Assembly: GCA_963680875.1 (NCBI GenBank)
Contig: OY804579.1
Location: 84,867,095-84,931,094 of the forward strand
Source: Bathymodiolus brooksi
Lineage: Eukaryota > Mollusca > Bivalvia > Mytilida > Modiolidae
Length of the DNA: 64,000 bases
Direction of reading: 5' to 3'
Shown: positions 15,361-26,645 of the stretch, one piece after another
How the letters are laid out: each line of letters begins with the position of its first letter
Numbering within the stretch: position 1 is the stretch's first letter
The notes under the pieces: model-generated
The model's database searches: none
What the model saw: the letters and a program-made list of their open reading frames with translations, nothing else
What the model was told of the DNA's origin: nothing
Made by a program: the position numbers and the translations under genes

Positions 15361-18300
15361 GACATGTATAATTCTCCAGATCAAATATTACATGTCTTAG
15401 GGAGAGAAAAAAGACATGTATAATTCTCAAGATCAAATATTACATGTCTTAGGGAGAGAAAAAAGACATGCATAATTCTCAAGATCAAATATTACATGTC
15501 TTAGGGAGAGAAAAAAGACATGTATAATTCTCAAGATCAAATATTACATGTCTTATGGAGAAAAAAAAGACATGTATAATTCTCAAGATCAAATATTACA
15601 TGTCTTAGGGAGATAAAAAAGACATGTATAATTCTCAAGATCAAATATTACATGTCTTAGGGAGAGAAAAAAGACATGTATAATTCTCAAGATCAAATAT
15701 TACATGTCTTAGGGAGATAAAAAAGACATGTATAATTCTCAAGATCAAATATTACATGTCTTAGGGAGATAAAAAAAGACATGTATAATTTTCAAGATCA
15801 AATATTACATGTCTTAGGGAGAGAAAAAAGACATGTATAATTCTCAAGATCAAATATTACATGTCTTAGGGAGAGAAAAAAGATATGTATAATTCTCAAG
15901 ATCAAATATTACATGTCTTAGGGAGATAAAAAAGACATGTATAATTCTCACGATCAAATATTACATGTCTTAGGGAGAGAAAAAAGACATGTATAATTCC
16001 CCAGATCAAATATTACATGTCTTAGGGAGATAAAAAAAGACATGTATAATTCTCAAGATCAAATATTACATGTCTTAGGGAGAGAAAAAAGACATGTATA
16101 ATTCTCAAGATCAAATATTACGTGTCTTAGGGAGAGAAAAAAGACATGTATAATTCTCAAGATCAAATATTACATGTCTTAGGGAGAGAGAAAAGACATG
16201 TATAATTCTCCAGATCAAATATTACATGTCTTAGGGAGAGAAAAAAGACATGTATAATTCTCCAGATCAAATATTACATGTCTTAGGGAGAGAGAAAAGA
16301 CATGTATAATTCTCAAGATCAAATATTACATGTCTTAGGGAGAGAAAAAAGACATGTATAATTCTCAAGATCAAATATTACATGTCTTAGGGAGATAAAA
16401 AAGACATGTATAATTCTCAAGATCAAATATTACATGTCTTAGGGAGAGAAAAAAGACATGTATAATTCTCAAGATTCAAATATTACATGTCTTAGGGAGA
16501 TAAAAAAGACATGTATAATTCTCAGGATCAAATATTACATGTCTTAGGGAGAGAAAAAAGACATGTATAATTCTCAAGATCAAATATTACATGTCTTAGG
16601 GAGAGAAAAAAGACATGTATAATTCTCAAGATCAAATATTACATGTCTTAGGGAGAGAAAAAAGACATGTATAATTCTCAAGATCAAATATTACATGTCT
16701 TAGAGAGAGAAAAAAGACATGTATAATTCTCAAGATCAAATATTACATGTCTTAGGGAGAGAAAAAAGACATGTATAATTCTCAAGATCAAATATTACAT
16801 GTCTTAGGGAGAGAAAAAAGACATGTATAATTCTCAAGATCAAATATTACATGTCTTAGGGAGAGAAAAAAGACATGTATAATTCTCAAGATCAAATATT
16901 ACATGTCTTAGGGAGATAAAAAAAAGACATGTATAATTCTCCAGATCAAATATTACATGTCTTAGGGAGAGAAAAAAGACATGTATAATTCTCAAGATCA
17001 AATATTACATGTCTTAGGGAGATAAAAAAGACATGTATAATTCTCAAGATCAAATATTACATGTCTTAGGGAGAAAAAAAAGACATGTATAATTCTCCAG
17101 ATCAAATATTACATGTCTTAGGGAGAGAAAAAAGACATGTATAATTCTCAAGATCAAATATTACATGTCTTAGGGAGAGAAAAAAGACATGTATAATTCT
17201 CCAGATCAAATATTACATGTCTTAGTGAGAGAAAAAAGACATGTATAATTCTCAAGATCAAATATTATGTGTCTTAGGGAGAGAAAAAAGACATGTATAA
17301 TTCTCAAGATCAAATATTACATGTCTTAGGGAGAGAAAAAGGACATGTATAATTCTCAAGATCAAATATTACATGTCTTAGGGAGAGAAAAAAGACATGT
17401 ATAATTCTCACGATAAAATATTACATGTCTTAGGGAGAGAAAAAAGACATGTATAATTCTCAAGATCAAATATTACATGTCTTAGGGAGAGAAAAAAGAC
17501 ATGTATAATTCTCAAAATCAAATATTACATGTCTTAGGGAGATCAAAAAGACATGTATAATTCTCCAGATCAAATATTACATGTCTTAGGGAGAGAGAAA
17601 AGACATGTATAATTCTCCAGATCAAATATTACATGTCTTAGGGAGATAAAAAAGACATGTATAATTCTCCAGATCAAATATTACATGTCTTAGGGAGAGA
17701 AAAAAGACATGTATAATTCTCAAGATCAAATATTACATGTCTTAGGGAGAGAGAAAAGACATGTATAATTCTCAAGATCAAATATTACATGTCTTAGGGA
17801 GATAAAAAAGACATGTATAATTCTCAAGATCAAATATTACATGTCTTAGGGAGAGAAAAAAGACATGTATAATTCTCAAGATCAAATATTACATGTCTTA
17901 GGGAGAGAGAAAAGACATGTATAATTCTCCAGATCAAATATTACATGTCTTAGGGAGAGAAAAAAGACATGTATAATTCTCAAGATCAAATATTACATGT
18001 CTTAGGGGAGAGAAAAGACATGTATAATTCTCAAGATCAAATATTACATGTCTTAGGGATAGAAAAAAGACATGTATAATTCTCAAGATCAAATATTACA
18101 TGTCTTAGGGAGATAAAAAAGACATGTATAATTCTCAAGATCAAATATTACATGTCTTAGGGAGAGAAAAAAGACATGTATAATTCTCAAGATTCAAATA
18201 TTACATGTCTTAGGGAGATAAAAAAGACATGTATAATTCTTAGGATCAAATATTACATGTCTTAGGGAGAGAAAAAAGAAATGTATAATTCTCAAGATCA

Positions 18301-19687
18301 AATATTACATGTCTTAGGGAGCGAAAAAAGACATGTATAATTCTCAAGATCAAATATTACATGTCTTAGGGAGAGAAAAAAGACATGTCTAATTCTCAAG
18401 ATCAAATATTACATGTCTTAGGGAGAGAAAAAAGACATGTATAATTCTCAAGATCAAATATTACATGTCTTAGGGAGAGAAAAAAGACATGTATAATTCT
18501 CAAGATCAAATATTACATGTCTTAGGGAGAGAAAAAAGACATGTATAATTCTCAAGATCAAATATTACATGTCTTAGGGAGAGAAAAAAGACATGTATAA
18601 TTCTCAAGATCAAATATTACATGTCTTAGGGAGATACAAAAAAGACATGTATAATTCTCAAGATCAAATATTACATGTCTTAGGGAGAGAAAAAAGACAT
18701 GTATAATTCTCAAGATCAAATATTACATGTCTTAGGGAGATAAAAAAGACATGTATAATTCTCAAGATCAAATATTACATGTCTTAGGGAGAAAAAAAAG
18801 ACATGTATAATTCTCCAGATCAAATATTACATGTCTTAGGGAGAGAAAAAAGACATGCATAATTCTCAAGATCAAATATTACATGTCTTAGGGAGAGAAA
18901 AAAGACATGTATAATTCTCCAGATCAAATATTACATGTCTTAGGGAGAGAAAAAAGACATGTATAATTCTCAAGATCAAATATTACATGTCTTAGGGAGA
19001 GAAAAAAGACATGCATAATTCTCAAGATCAAATATTACATGTCTTAGGGAGAGAAAAAAGACATGTATAATTCTCAAGATCAAATATTACATGTCTTATG
19101 GAGAAAAAAAAGACATGTATAATTCTCAAGATCAAATATTACATGTCTTAGGGAGATAAAAAAGACATGTATAATTCTCAAGATCAAATATTACATGTCT
19201 TAGGGAGAGAAAAAAGACATGTATAATTCTCAAGATCAAATATTACATGTCTTAGGGAGAGAAAAAAGACATGTATAATTCTCAAGATCAAATATTACAT
19301 GTCTTAGGGAGAGAGAAAAGACATGTATAATTCTCCAGATCAAATATTACATGTCTTAGGGAGAGAAAAAAGACATGTATAATTCTCAAGATCAAATATT
19401 ACATGTCTTAGGGAGAGAGAAAAGACATGTATAATTCTCAAGATCAAATATTACATGTCTTAGGGAGAGAAAAAAGACATGTATAATTCTCAAGATCAAA
19501 TATTACATGTCTTAGGGAGATAAAAAAGACATGTATAATTCTCAAGATCAAATATTACATGTCTTAGGGAGAGAAAAAAGACATGTATAATTCTCAAGAT
19601 CAAATATTACATGTCTTAGGGAGAGAAAAAAGACATGTATAATTCTCAAGATCAAATATTATGTGTCTTAGGGAGAGAAAAAAGACA

Positions 19688-20146
19688 CAAAAGAAATTGA
19701 CTATGTTTACCATCATACACATTTAATTTATTTGCACATGTCTTTAAACATTTTAATGAGTCTTAATGTGAAACGACAAGGTAAGTCTAAGATGATACGA
19801 ATTGTGATATAAAACAACAAGTTGAAACTTTCCCAGTCAAAGAGAATGTAATATAAAGTGTCATTATTTTAGTCTTCATGTTCTGTTAGATATCCTTACA
19901 TCATATGTAAGTAACATATAAACTATTTTAAGCCACATGTGTTCTAAATAGATAGCTATATTGCTAGTAAAGCACATCGCTATGTTGTTTTGCTTCCTCT
20001 CATGTTGTCATTAGGATTTGTAGGCGTGTAAATTATATCTGGATTGTTGAGAGCATCTTTGTCTTTATTCCTTTTGATTCAAATAATTGGAGGAAGTATC
20101 ATCTGAAATATAATAGATATTTGGTAAGAAAAAAAGTTTTACAATA
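19688..20146. other. Unique AT-rich flank of the satellite; no gene seen
   Basis: This is the first non-satellite sequence to the right of the array. No open frame, exon borders or clear repeat were seen. The junction at 19684-19687 falls within the right hairpin arm (aagaca). Confidence 0.6.
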
Positions 20147-20680
20147 CCAAAGGGGTAATCGGAAACCGCAATAACAGAGGAAAGACAGGCAATACAATAG
20201 TCAAACGAAAAACTGACGAAACGACAAACAATGATCTACAAAACATTACACAGAAATATAAACCTCTTTGATAATGACTGTAGCATGTTAAGGTATTCTT
20301 AAATTTTGCCGGAAGCAATGTATTAATTACTTTGTTACAGTTTTCAATGATTTTTAGCACCATTTCTTGACTTATACTCAAAACTCTGTGAACAATCTGA
20401 ACAAAGCATCCAATAACGTTCTCCGAACGACAAATACTGGTCTACAAGACATTACACAGAAAACCAAAGATTGAGCAACACGCCGGAACTCCACCTAAAA
20501 CCTGGGTGTTCCAGAAAGGTAAGCAATTCCCCCTACACTAATGGCACTCGTAGTATTACTCTTATTACAAACCCGTTGATAAGCCACGAATGAGGAAATG
20601 ATCGGGTTGTGATTAGGACAAGCGAAATATATCTGTGGTAATTTGTGAAACTGATATTCCATAGCTATTTTCAATTTTGT
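20147..20680 (-). mobile_element. Remnants of the 3' region of a Penelope-like retroelement (minus orientation)
   Basis: Two adjacent pieces (about 20147-20263 and 20425-20680) contain the phrases tctacaa-a-cattacacagaaa and ttgtgaaactgatattccata. I recognise these from a very abundant mytilid repeat that lies downstream of a Penelope-like reverse transcriptase. Related pieces occur in this window at 23300-23510, 24985-25265 and 25405-25600, in both orientations. Short open frames across the pieces are not genes. The family assignment is from memory of the repeat and from the RT at 28045-28575, not from a search. Confidence 0.4.
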
Positions 20681-20799
20681 ATAAAATACAGTGTAATACA
20701 TCATGTACATGTTTGTTTTAAGTAGAAAACCAAAAACAAAACAACGACAATGTTACAAGTTACAAGCGTCATCAGAATACAATTTACTATTAAACATGA

Positions 20800-21112
20800 G
20801 CATTAATGCTACAATTTCTACAACTATTACTTACCATATAACAAGAAACACACATGTTAACATTCTTACTACTTACACTTACCATAAAACAAAAAGCACC
20901 AATGCTACAATTACTGCAACTATTACTTACCATATAACAAGAAACGCACATGTTAAAATTCTTACTACTTACACTTACCATAAAATATAAAGCACCAATG
21001 CTACAATTACTGCAACTATTACTTACCATATAACAAGAAACGCACATGTTAAAATTCTTACTACTTACACTTACCATAAAACATAAAGCACCAATGCTAC
21101 AATTACTGCAAC
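20800..21112. repeat. 96-bp tandem repeat, 3.25 copies
   Basis: Units begin at 20800, 20896, 20992 and 21088 with an exact 96-bp step. The last is truncated. Because 96 is a multiple of 3 and the unit lacks stops in one frame per strand, both strands show a 95-residue open frame. These are by-products of the repeat and not a gene. Confidence 0.93.
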
Positions 21113-21184
21113 TGGCACACCAAGTATCAACAACACCTTTGGTTATTAAGGAATATAATTAATTTGTAAAACTATAGGATAAGC

Positions 21185-21400
21185 TAACGGCTTGGTTTAG
21201 GTTTATGGTGCTTAACACCACTTTCAACAATATTTCAGTTATATCGTGGCGGTCAGTTTTATTGGTGGAGGAAACCGGAGTACCTGGAGAAAACCACCGA
21301 CCTGTCGCAAGCTACTGGCAAACTTTATCACATAATACTGTATCGAGTACACCTAGCCTGAGCAGGATTTGAACTCACAACGTTAGTGGTGATAGGTACT
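21185..21400 (-). mobile_element. tRNA-derived SINE (minus strand)
   Basis: Read on the minus strand, a Pol III B-box-like motif (GTTCAAATCC, 21365-21374) precedes a body that includes the segment complementary to ggtggaggaaaccggagtac, and a tail ending near 21185. The same body recurs at 45055-45262 (minus), 43190-43385 (plus) and partly at 24765-24925 (plus). No convincing A box is left, so the head may be degraded. Confidence 0.7.
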
Positions 21401-21686
21401 GATTTTGAATATTGTTTTCACAATGATTCAATTGAATTCTTGAATAGTGCTCTAATTGAAACAGATGGACAACCAATGAAATCTAAAATTAAAAAGGAAG
21501 TGATTTGTCCCAGTGCCACATCTGACTGGTTTAATGTTTGTAAAGTTGTATTGTAATGATTACAGCTGAAATACAGTTCACTTTACGCTAAAAAGCAATC
21601 AATCAATGAAACAACAATCCTAATACGATTATGAGGTAATAAAATGAAACTAAAAAAATAACCTCCCGTCGGAACAGTTCTAATAT

Positions 21687-21847
21687 ACCTCTAACATTTA
21701 TACCTGACCTTTGCACTCTATAGGCATGTTACTATAGACAACCTCTAACATTTATACCTGACCTTTGCACTCTACAGGCATGTTACTATAGACAACCTTT
21801 AACATTTATACCTGACCTCGCACTCTATAGGCATGTTACTATAGACA
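21687..21847. repeat. 54-bp tandem repeat, three copies
   Basis: Three near-identical units of 54, 54 and 53 bp start with acct(c/t)taacatttatacc and end in ctatagaca. No other function is visible. Confidence 0.92.
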
Positions 21848-22570
21848 TTTGAACAAAAGGTGCTTGGATTATTTATTTAATTTTCTTGTAATACGTAAAA
21901 AGGATACAGCGAACATCATTATAATTATCTTGCATCCACCACATCTGTAGCCCTATAAAATATAATAAATGATATGATTGTCTGTCAGTGTAGTGTTTCA
22001 CCAGGTATTGGTAATAAATATGTGGTAAAGGAATACAAAAAATATGTAGTTTTTGAGAGAATTACGTTCACAAACTAATACAAATCTGTCATATCAGTTT
22101 TCCTAATATATTCGAATTCAACACTGATCGGTTGACGGAATTTGATTAAACATTATGCGACTGATGGTGTCTTCGTGGCAATCTGTGGAGTCAGGTTTGA
22201 TTACATGCCCCACCATAATTTGTCTCATTTGCTGTAAATAATTTTAGCTTCGAGCGAAACACTGGTGAAATCTTATCATTCAAATGTATGTGTGTAATAT
22301 CAAATTAATAAAGAAAGGCAAATTTCAAAAATATTAATGTATTTTTCTTATAGAAACAAGTGTGGACACAGAAATGTGCTGTCCAAAAGGCAAGTGTGGA
22401 TGTCAATATTTCATATTATTAACTTAAAAAAAAAAATTCATGGACACAGGGGACCTGGATTTTTTTAATAATAAATTAATCCTGGATAATTATTTTTGCT
22501 TAAAGTCCGGTCCTGTGTTTTTATTTCAAATTTTCATCATAGCCCACCTCCCCCTCCCAAGGGATATACA
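21848..22570. other. AT-rich intergenic sequence; nothing recognised
   Basis: No open frame of note, no splice-bordered exon and no clear repeat were seen. There is only an A-rich stretch near 22426-22436. Confidence 0.5.
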
Positions 22571-23186
22571 ATTTATAAACTATTGACCTGAGTAACCTTG
22601 CTAAACCATGCGGAGTCAGTGTGTTTTAAATCGGTCATCCAATCAGGACGCTCATTATTCATGCCCAAGAGAAAAATACATGGCTAACATTACCTGTGGG
22701 TGTTTCCCCACTTCAACTCGTAAATTTACATAGAAATCGGAGATATTTCGTCATAAAACTTCACACATGGTTTTGTCTATCATATTTCATGAAGACAAAC
22801 ATAACATTTTATTGCATTTATCAATATTTTATGAGTATCAACAGTTTTTTCAACACGTATCTGTTTCTCGATACAGATATATTTATAAACTATTGACCTG
22901 AGTAACCTTGCTAAACCATGCGGGGTCAGTGTGTTTTAAATCGGTTTTCCAATCAGGACGCTCATTATTCTTGTCCAAGATAAAAAATACATGGCTAAAA
23001 TTACCTGTGGGTGTTTCCCCACTTCAACTCGTAAATTTACATAGAAATCGGAGATATTTCGTCATAAAACTTCACACATAGTTTTGTCTATCATATTTCT
23101 TGAGGACAAACATAAACTTTTATTGCATTTATCAATATTTTATGAGTATCAACAGTTTTTTCAACATCATATCTGTTTCCCGATTA
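22571..23186. repeat. 310-bp tandem duplication
   Basis: 22571-22880 and 22881-23186 are near-identical head-to-tail copies, both starting with atttataaactattgacctg. They differ by scattered substitutions, so the duplication is not brand new. A perfect 10-bp palindrome, GTCACGTGAC (E-box type), follows at 23199-23208. Confidence 0.93.
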
Positions 23187-23299
23187 CCAATGAGACAAGT
23201 CACGTGACTACACATGCTACTCACAGTGACCCATGACTCACTTTACCACGTTCTACCAGTTTATTCTTAATATGTTGTTATAATTATGAGAACAAGAGA

Positions 23300-23510
23300 A
23301 AAATATATAGTAGAGAAGGAACTGCTGACCCTTCCGGAGCACCTGAGTTTATCCCCGGTTTTTAGTGGGGTTCGCGTTACTCGATCTTTAGTTTTATGTA
23401 TGTTTTGTAGATCGTTGTTTGTCCTTTTGTACATTTTCTTTTGGCCATTGTGTTGTCTGTTCTTCGATTTACGGATTATGATTACCCCTTTTGTATCTTC
23501 AAACTCTTCT
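23300..23510 (+). mobile_element. 3' remnant of a Penelope-like retroelement (plus orientation)
   Basis: This is the same mytilid dispersed repeat as at 20147-20680 but inverted. It has the core cccttccggagcacctgagt followed by ttttgtagatcgttgtttgt. It abuts the 3' end of the minus-strand ORF 23499-24134 and may supply that ORF's last few codons. The short plus-strand open frame here is a by-product. Confidence 0.4.
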
Positions 23511-24134
23511 TAAAAAATTGTAATGAGTTTTTCCCATAATTACCCTGTGATATATAGTTGTGGGACTAGGAGTTCGGTTTATAATTAGTCTCTTAATCAT
23601 GTTTATATCCTCTTGTGTAACACCAAGAACAATCAAACTATCTGTGACAGTATTCCATTTTGTCTGGAAATCTGCGTATGAAACTATTCCTGTGGTTATG
23701 TCCTGCATTTCCTGGATAAACGATTTCAGTCTTTTCACGGCTGCCATTTTCAAACCATCCACCATGGAGAATTCAGTCAAGAGGAAGAATAGCACGCTGA
23801 TGTTGAGTTTTCGAAACTTTTTACACGTTGTGACAACATTACATACACAGTCCGGCTTTGTACAAGAGTTACTTTGTTCTTCCGTATATAAGAAGTTCCA
23901 CTGTCGTTTACTTAATGGCTGCGCACGTGGATAATTGCAGTTAGCTTGAGTCGAACAACAAGATGTCTTACTACGGTAACAATGCATAATGTGATGTTTA
24001 TGAGTTTCTAGAAATCTGTGAATTGTAACTTTTTCTGACCTAAGATAAGTTTCAAGTACATTTTCAGCAGCAGGATGTACAAGACGCTCCGAAAGCAATT
24101 TTAAACGCCCGTAATTTTCTGTAGCAGACGACAT
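23499..24134 (-). CDS. HEPN/DZIP3-like family protein, 211 residues, possibly a single exon or truncated copy
   Basis: An uninterrupted 211-codon frame ends in TGA at 23499-23501. Residues about 1-110 carry a cysteine-rich stretch (SCC..., then paired C near residues 93-104) with an LSKRQW-type segment. Residues about 128-195 resemble the end of the DZIP3-type HEPN helical domain (DFQTKW...LGVTQEDI). That family occurs in bivalve proteins combined with death-like or RING domains and is thought to act in innate signalling. I do not see a clear Rx4-6H catalytic motif. The first Met is preceded by a possible splice acceptor (ttcacag), so a 5' exon may exist. The last codons overlap the neighbouring retroelement remnant, which hints that the original C-terminus was lost. 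The family call is by eye only. Confidence 0.5.
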   Translation of the reverse strand: MSSATENYGRLKLLSERLVHPAAENVLETYLRSEKVTIHRFLETHKHHIMHCYRSKTSCCSTQANCNYPRAQPLSKRQWNFLYTEEQSNSCTKPDCVCNVVTTCKKFRKLNISVLFFLLTEFSMVDGLKMAAVKRLKSFIQEMQDITTGIVSYADFQTKWNTVTDSLIVLGVTQEDINMIKRLIINRTPSPTTIYHRVIMGKTHYNFLRRV

Positions 24135-24367
24135 TTTGCTTTTACCTGTGAAGCTATAAATATAAAAGAAGAAATATTGATGACATAATATTAACCGGTT
24201 ATTAGTCGCTTGTCAGCTTACATATCTATAATGATTTTGATAATTTAATAGTCTTAGATTCATGTCGAGATGTGCAAAGATATACAACAACAAACCTATG
24301 TTTTACAAATACTTGAAAACAGAAATATATTAAACACTTATTTAATACGAGACAGGCAACCTGTTTG

Positions 24368-24716
24368 AAGGACGAAGTCCTAAAATTTCAATAATACGAT
24401 GATCTGTACAAGTTATTTTGAATGAATTTTGTAGCCGATTTGTTACGGCTGTTCCGTTCATTTTACCTACTGTACGCCGCTCTTCCGTCGGGAGTTTCGT
24501 AGAAAGAGATTTTTTTATTAGAATTTTATTTCAAGTTTATTTCGATTTTGCATAGGGTAAATAATTAAAGAATTGGGAATTTTTCATTGAAATATATTTC
24601 TTTTGCGTTTCTAAATTATCAATTGATCTATTTTTCAAACTTCCGGTGAACAGATATTTGGCAATCAATATAGAAGGAAAAATCGGACAGCCTACCGTTA
24701 TAAGGACTTCGTCCTT
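24368..24716. mobile_element. Candidate MITE with 14-bp inverted ends
   Basis: AAGGACGAAGTCCT (24368-24381) and its reverse complement (24703-24716) bound about 350 bp of AT-rich, non-coding DNA. The motif is partly self-complementary, which weakens the case. No target duplication was identified. A short minus-strand frame inside is not supported as a gene. Confidence 0.35.
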
Positions 24717-24764
24717 TAATATCACAAAATTTTGAAAAAAGGAGACTTATTTGCAAAATGTTTT

Positions 24765-24925
24765 GTCGAGGTGTACCCGATGTAAATTTATGTGGTAAAG
24801 TTTGTCATTGGTGTGTCGCAGGTCTGTTGGTTTTTTCCGGGTAGTACTGCTATTTTCTCCATCAGCAAAACTGACCATCATTCACTTTCACTCACTATTA
24901 TGCGGCATTAAACAGCATATAGTCT
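24765..24925 (+). mobile_element. SINE fragment (plus strand)
   Basis: This degraded copy of the SINE body seen at 43190-43385 runs from gtgtacccgatgtaaattta through gtcgcaggtctg to the tail. The tRNA-like head is missing. Confidence 0.55.
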
Positions 24926-24984
24926 TGTAAAAGAAGGCTAGATACTGTAATACTCAAAGAAAAAAGGATAAGCAAAGGTCCACA

Positions 24985-25265
24985 ACACACTACACAGACA
25001 ACTACGGATTGAGCGACACGAATCCGCTAAGTTTTAAGAACTGTGTTACATAAGGATAGACATTTCCTGCTCCACAAATGGCATCCGTCGTGTTACTGAT
25101 GTTAAAAATCCGTTGATATCCGGTGATAAGTCATGAACGATGAGAAAATGACATAATTGTATCTACAACAAATGGAAACATATCCGTGGTCATCTGTGAC
25201 CGAGAAAAAGCGAGAGATTACATGCTGTGTAACGATAAGAAAAGATGTTTTCAGCTATGTTAGGA
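24985..25265 (-). mobile_element. 3' remnant of a Penelope-like retroelement (minus)
   Basis: It contains cacactacacagacaactac, ttgagcgacacgaatccgc and a tcctgctccacaaatggcat segment, the same dispersed family as 20425-20680. About 140 bp further on, an opposite-orientation copy (25405-25600) follows, so the two form an inverted pair. Confidence 0.4.
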
Positions 25266-25404
25266 CGAGAGCATTGAAAATGTCATGCAAAAACTAAATC
25301 TAAATTTAAGATGGAATTTGAGTGTTTAATGCTATGTCCAACAATTTCACTCTTCTTTCCTGACTTATCATTGGATTTTCAACATGGGTACCACGATGCG
25401 TGCT

Positions 25405-25600
25405 ACTAGTGGTGCCGGAACTGTTAACACCCCCGGGACACTAGAGTTCACGGCTTTTAGTATGGTTCGTGTTGCTCAATCTCTAGTTTGCTATGCAGTG
25501 CTTTGCAGACAATTGTTTGTTTTTTTGTCCTTGTTCATTTTACAATTGTGTTCCTTCGATTTGAAGCTTCCGATTGTTATCTTTAAACTTTCTCCCAACA
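25405..25600 (+). mobile_element. 3' remnant of a Penelope-like retroelement (plus)
   Basis: The segment gtgttgctcaatctctagtt to tgtttttttgtccttgttca is the inverse counterpart of the 24985-25265 piece. The open frame across it is a by-product of the repeat. Confidence 0.4.
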
Positions 25601-25676
25601 ATATATTTCAATTCTATTGGTGGGGAACCATGATTACAAAGCGAAAGACATCGACATTCAGTAACTTAAATGTTTA

Positions 25677-26078
25677 TCATATTAGATTGTATTTACTATA
25701 CCTCCTGATGATCGAGAAATATAAATTACAAATATAAAAACACCAAATAGAGGGAACGGTACAATTAACCACAATCCCGACGAAAAAGAAATAAAATAAC
25801 AAAATATCGAAATATCGGACAACATAAACTAATACACCAAAACATGAAATTGACATTGTGTGTTCCGGAAGTATAAGAACGCTGAATTTGATTCCCATAG
25901 TGTTCTCAAGGAGACATGTGGCACCACAGGATATGGTCCTAATCCCAAGCCAAAAATATTTGCTCTTTTCCTGAATTGATGCGTGTGTTGCAGAGAATTT
26001 GTATAGTCTATTTTGTTTTACCGTACCAGAGATCGAATCTATCGAGTCTACCACAATTAATGAGAGAACAATGACCAT
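25677..26078 (-). CDS. Possible first exon of a small secreted, PAN/apple-like protein
   Basis: This minus-strand open frame starts with a plausible signal peptide: Met, then a hydrophobic core of about 8 residues (VIVLSLIVV), with cleavage possible around residues 17-19. A polar stretch containing WLGIRTISCGATC and GIKFS follows, reminiscent of the cysteine pairs at the start of PAN/apple-type domains in mollusc lectins. Only the part from about 25840 upwards looks protein-like. The C-terminal half is a run of hydrophobic residues that probably reads into an intron. No matching downstream exon was found, so this could be an orphan exon or chance. Confidence 0.28.
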   Translation of the reverse strand: MVIVLSLIVVDSIDSISGTVKQNRLYKFSATHASIQEKSKYFWLGIRTISCGATCLLENTMGIKFSVLILPEHTMSISCFGVLVYVVRYFDILLFYFFFVGIVVNCTVPSIWCFYICNLYFSIIRRYSKYNLI

Positions 26079-26590
26079 TACACCTCTAATGCGGTTGTAA
26101 GCAGTCGAAAGCAGCGATCACGTTATATTATAGAAAGATACACTAGGTCCGATATCTCTGTTACTCTACACAGAAACATGATGTTCTCGATTCCTAGTCC
26201 GGTAATATGTAGCTCTGTTTCATTAATGTGCATGGTTACTAGAAAAGCTGGTAGCTATGATCTTTGATCGGATTGAGACTCCAGCATTTAAAAGCAAGTA
26301 GATTAATTTATTACATATATAAAATTGTGAAATAAGCTTTTCCTGTTCTTTTACGGTTAAATTTTAAATAAAATAATAAACCAACTGCAAAATTCAGACC
26401 ATATATATAGTTGTAACATCAATGCATTCTTTTCCTTTGAACTTTGAAATAATACACGCAGATACGAGATATTGCACATTTTAAATCTTGGCTGTAGTTT
26501 TTTACCTCCAGAGAGCCGTGCAATAATCAACGATCTAGATGTGATACTGCATGGCTTCATGTTACAAATTACTTATACCACGTTATTTCA
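26079..26590. other. Non-coding AT-rich stretch; nothing firm
   Basis: Short open frames on both strands overlap each other and have no recognisable content. Confidence 0.45.
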
Positions 26591-26645
26591 AGTTAAACGG
26601 TTAAATAATCTCACCCTTCGCGTTCGATTGTTTAACCGTTTAACT
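26591..26645. repeat. Perfect 15-bp inverted repeat (hairpin)
   Basis: AGTTAAACGGTTAAA at 26591-26605 is matched by its exact reverse complement at 26631-26645, with a 25-bp loop. It is a short foldback of unknown role. Confidence 0.85.

Larger units (their letters stand above)
1..19687. repeat. 52-bp satellite DNA array, about 375 monomers
   Basis: The 52-bp unit repeats head to tail from the first base to 19687, where it stops abruptly inside a monomer and unique sequence begins. Each unit holds the arms TACATGTCTT and AAGACATGTA separated by a 12-nt purine-rich loop, so every monomer can form a hairpin or cruciform. Common variants lie in the loop (gagata, gagcg, gataca, gagagag) or between hairpins (ccagatc, caggatc, cacgata, gattc). 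Frequent indels of 1-2 bp in the A-run shift the phase. Because 52 is not a multiple of 3, short open frames inside the array are accidental. The array continues to the left of the window, and its true length is unknown because of the internal gap. Confidence 0.98.

Noticed and set aside
1..19687. CRISPR-like regular repeats
   Set aside because: There are no unique spacers. The whole 52-bp period is repeated, the context is eukaryotic and no cas genes are present.
20790..21077. 95-residue open frames on both strands
   Set aside because: By-product of the 96-bp tandem repeat.
23199..23208. GTCACGTGAC as a regulatory E-box
   Set aside because: A single palindrome with no adjacent promoter or gene start to support a function.
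23286..23513. 75-codon plus-strand frame
   Set aside because: It lies in a dispersed retroelement 3' remnant. Similar readings occur at 20139-20381 and 25384-25737.
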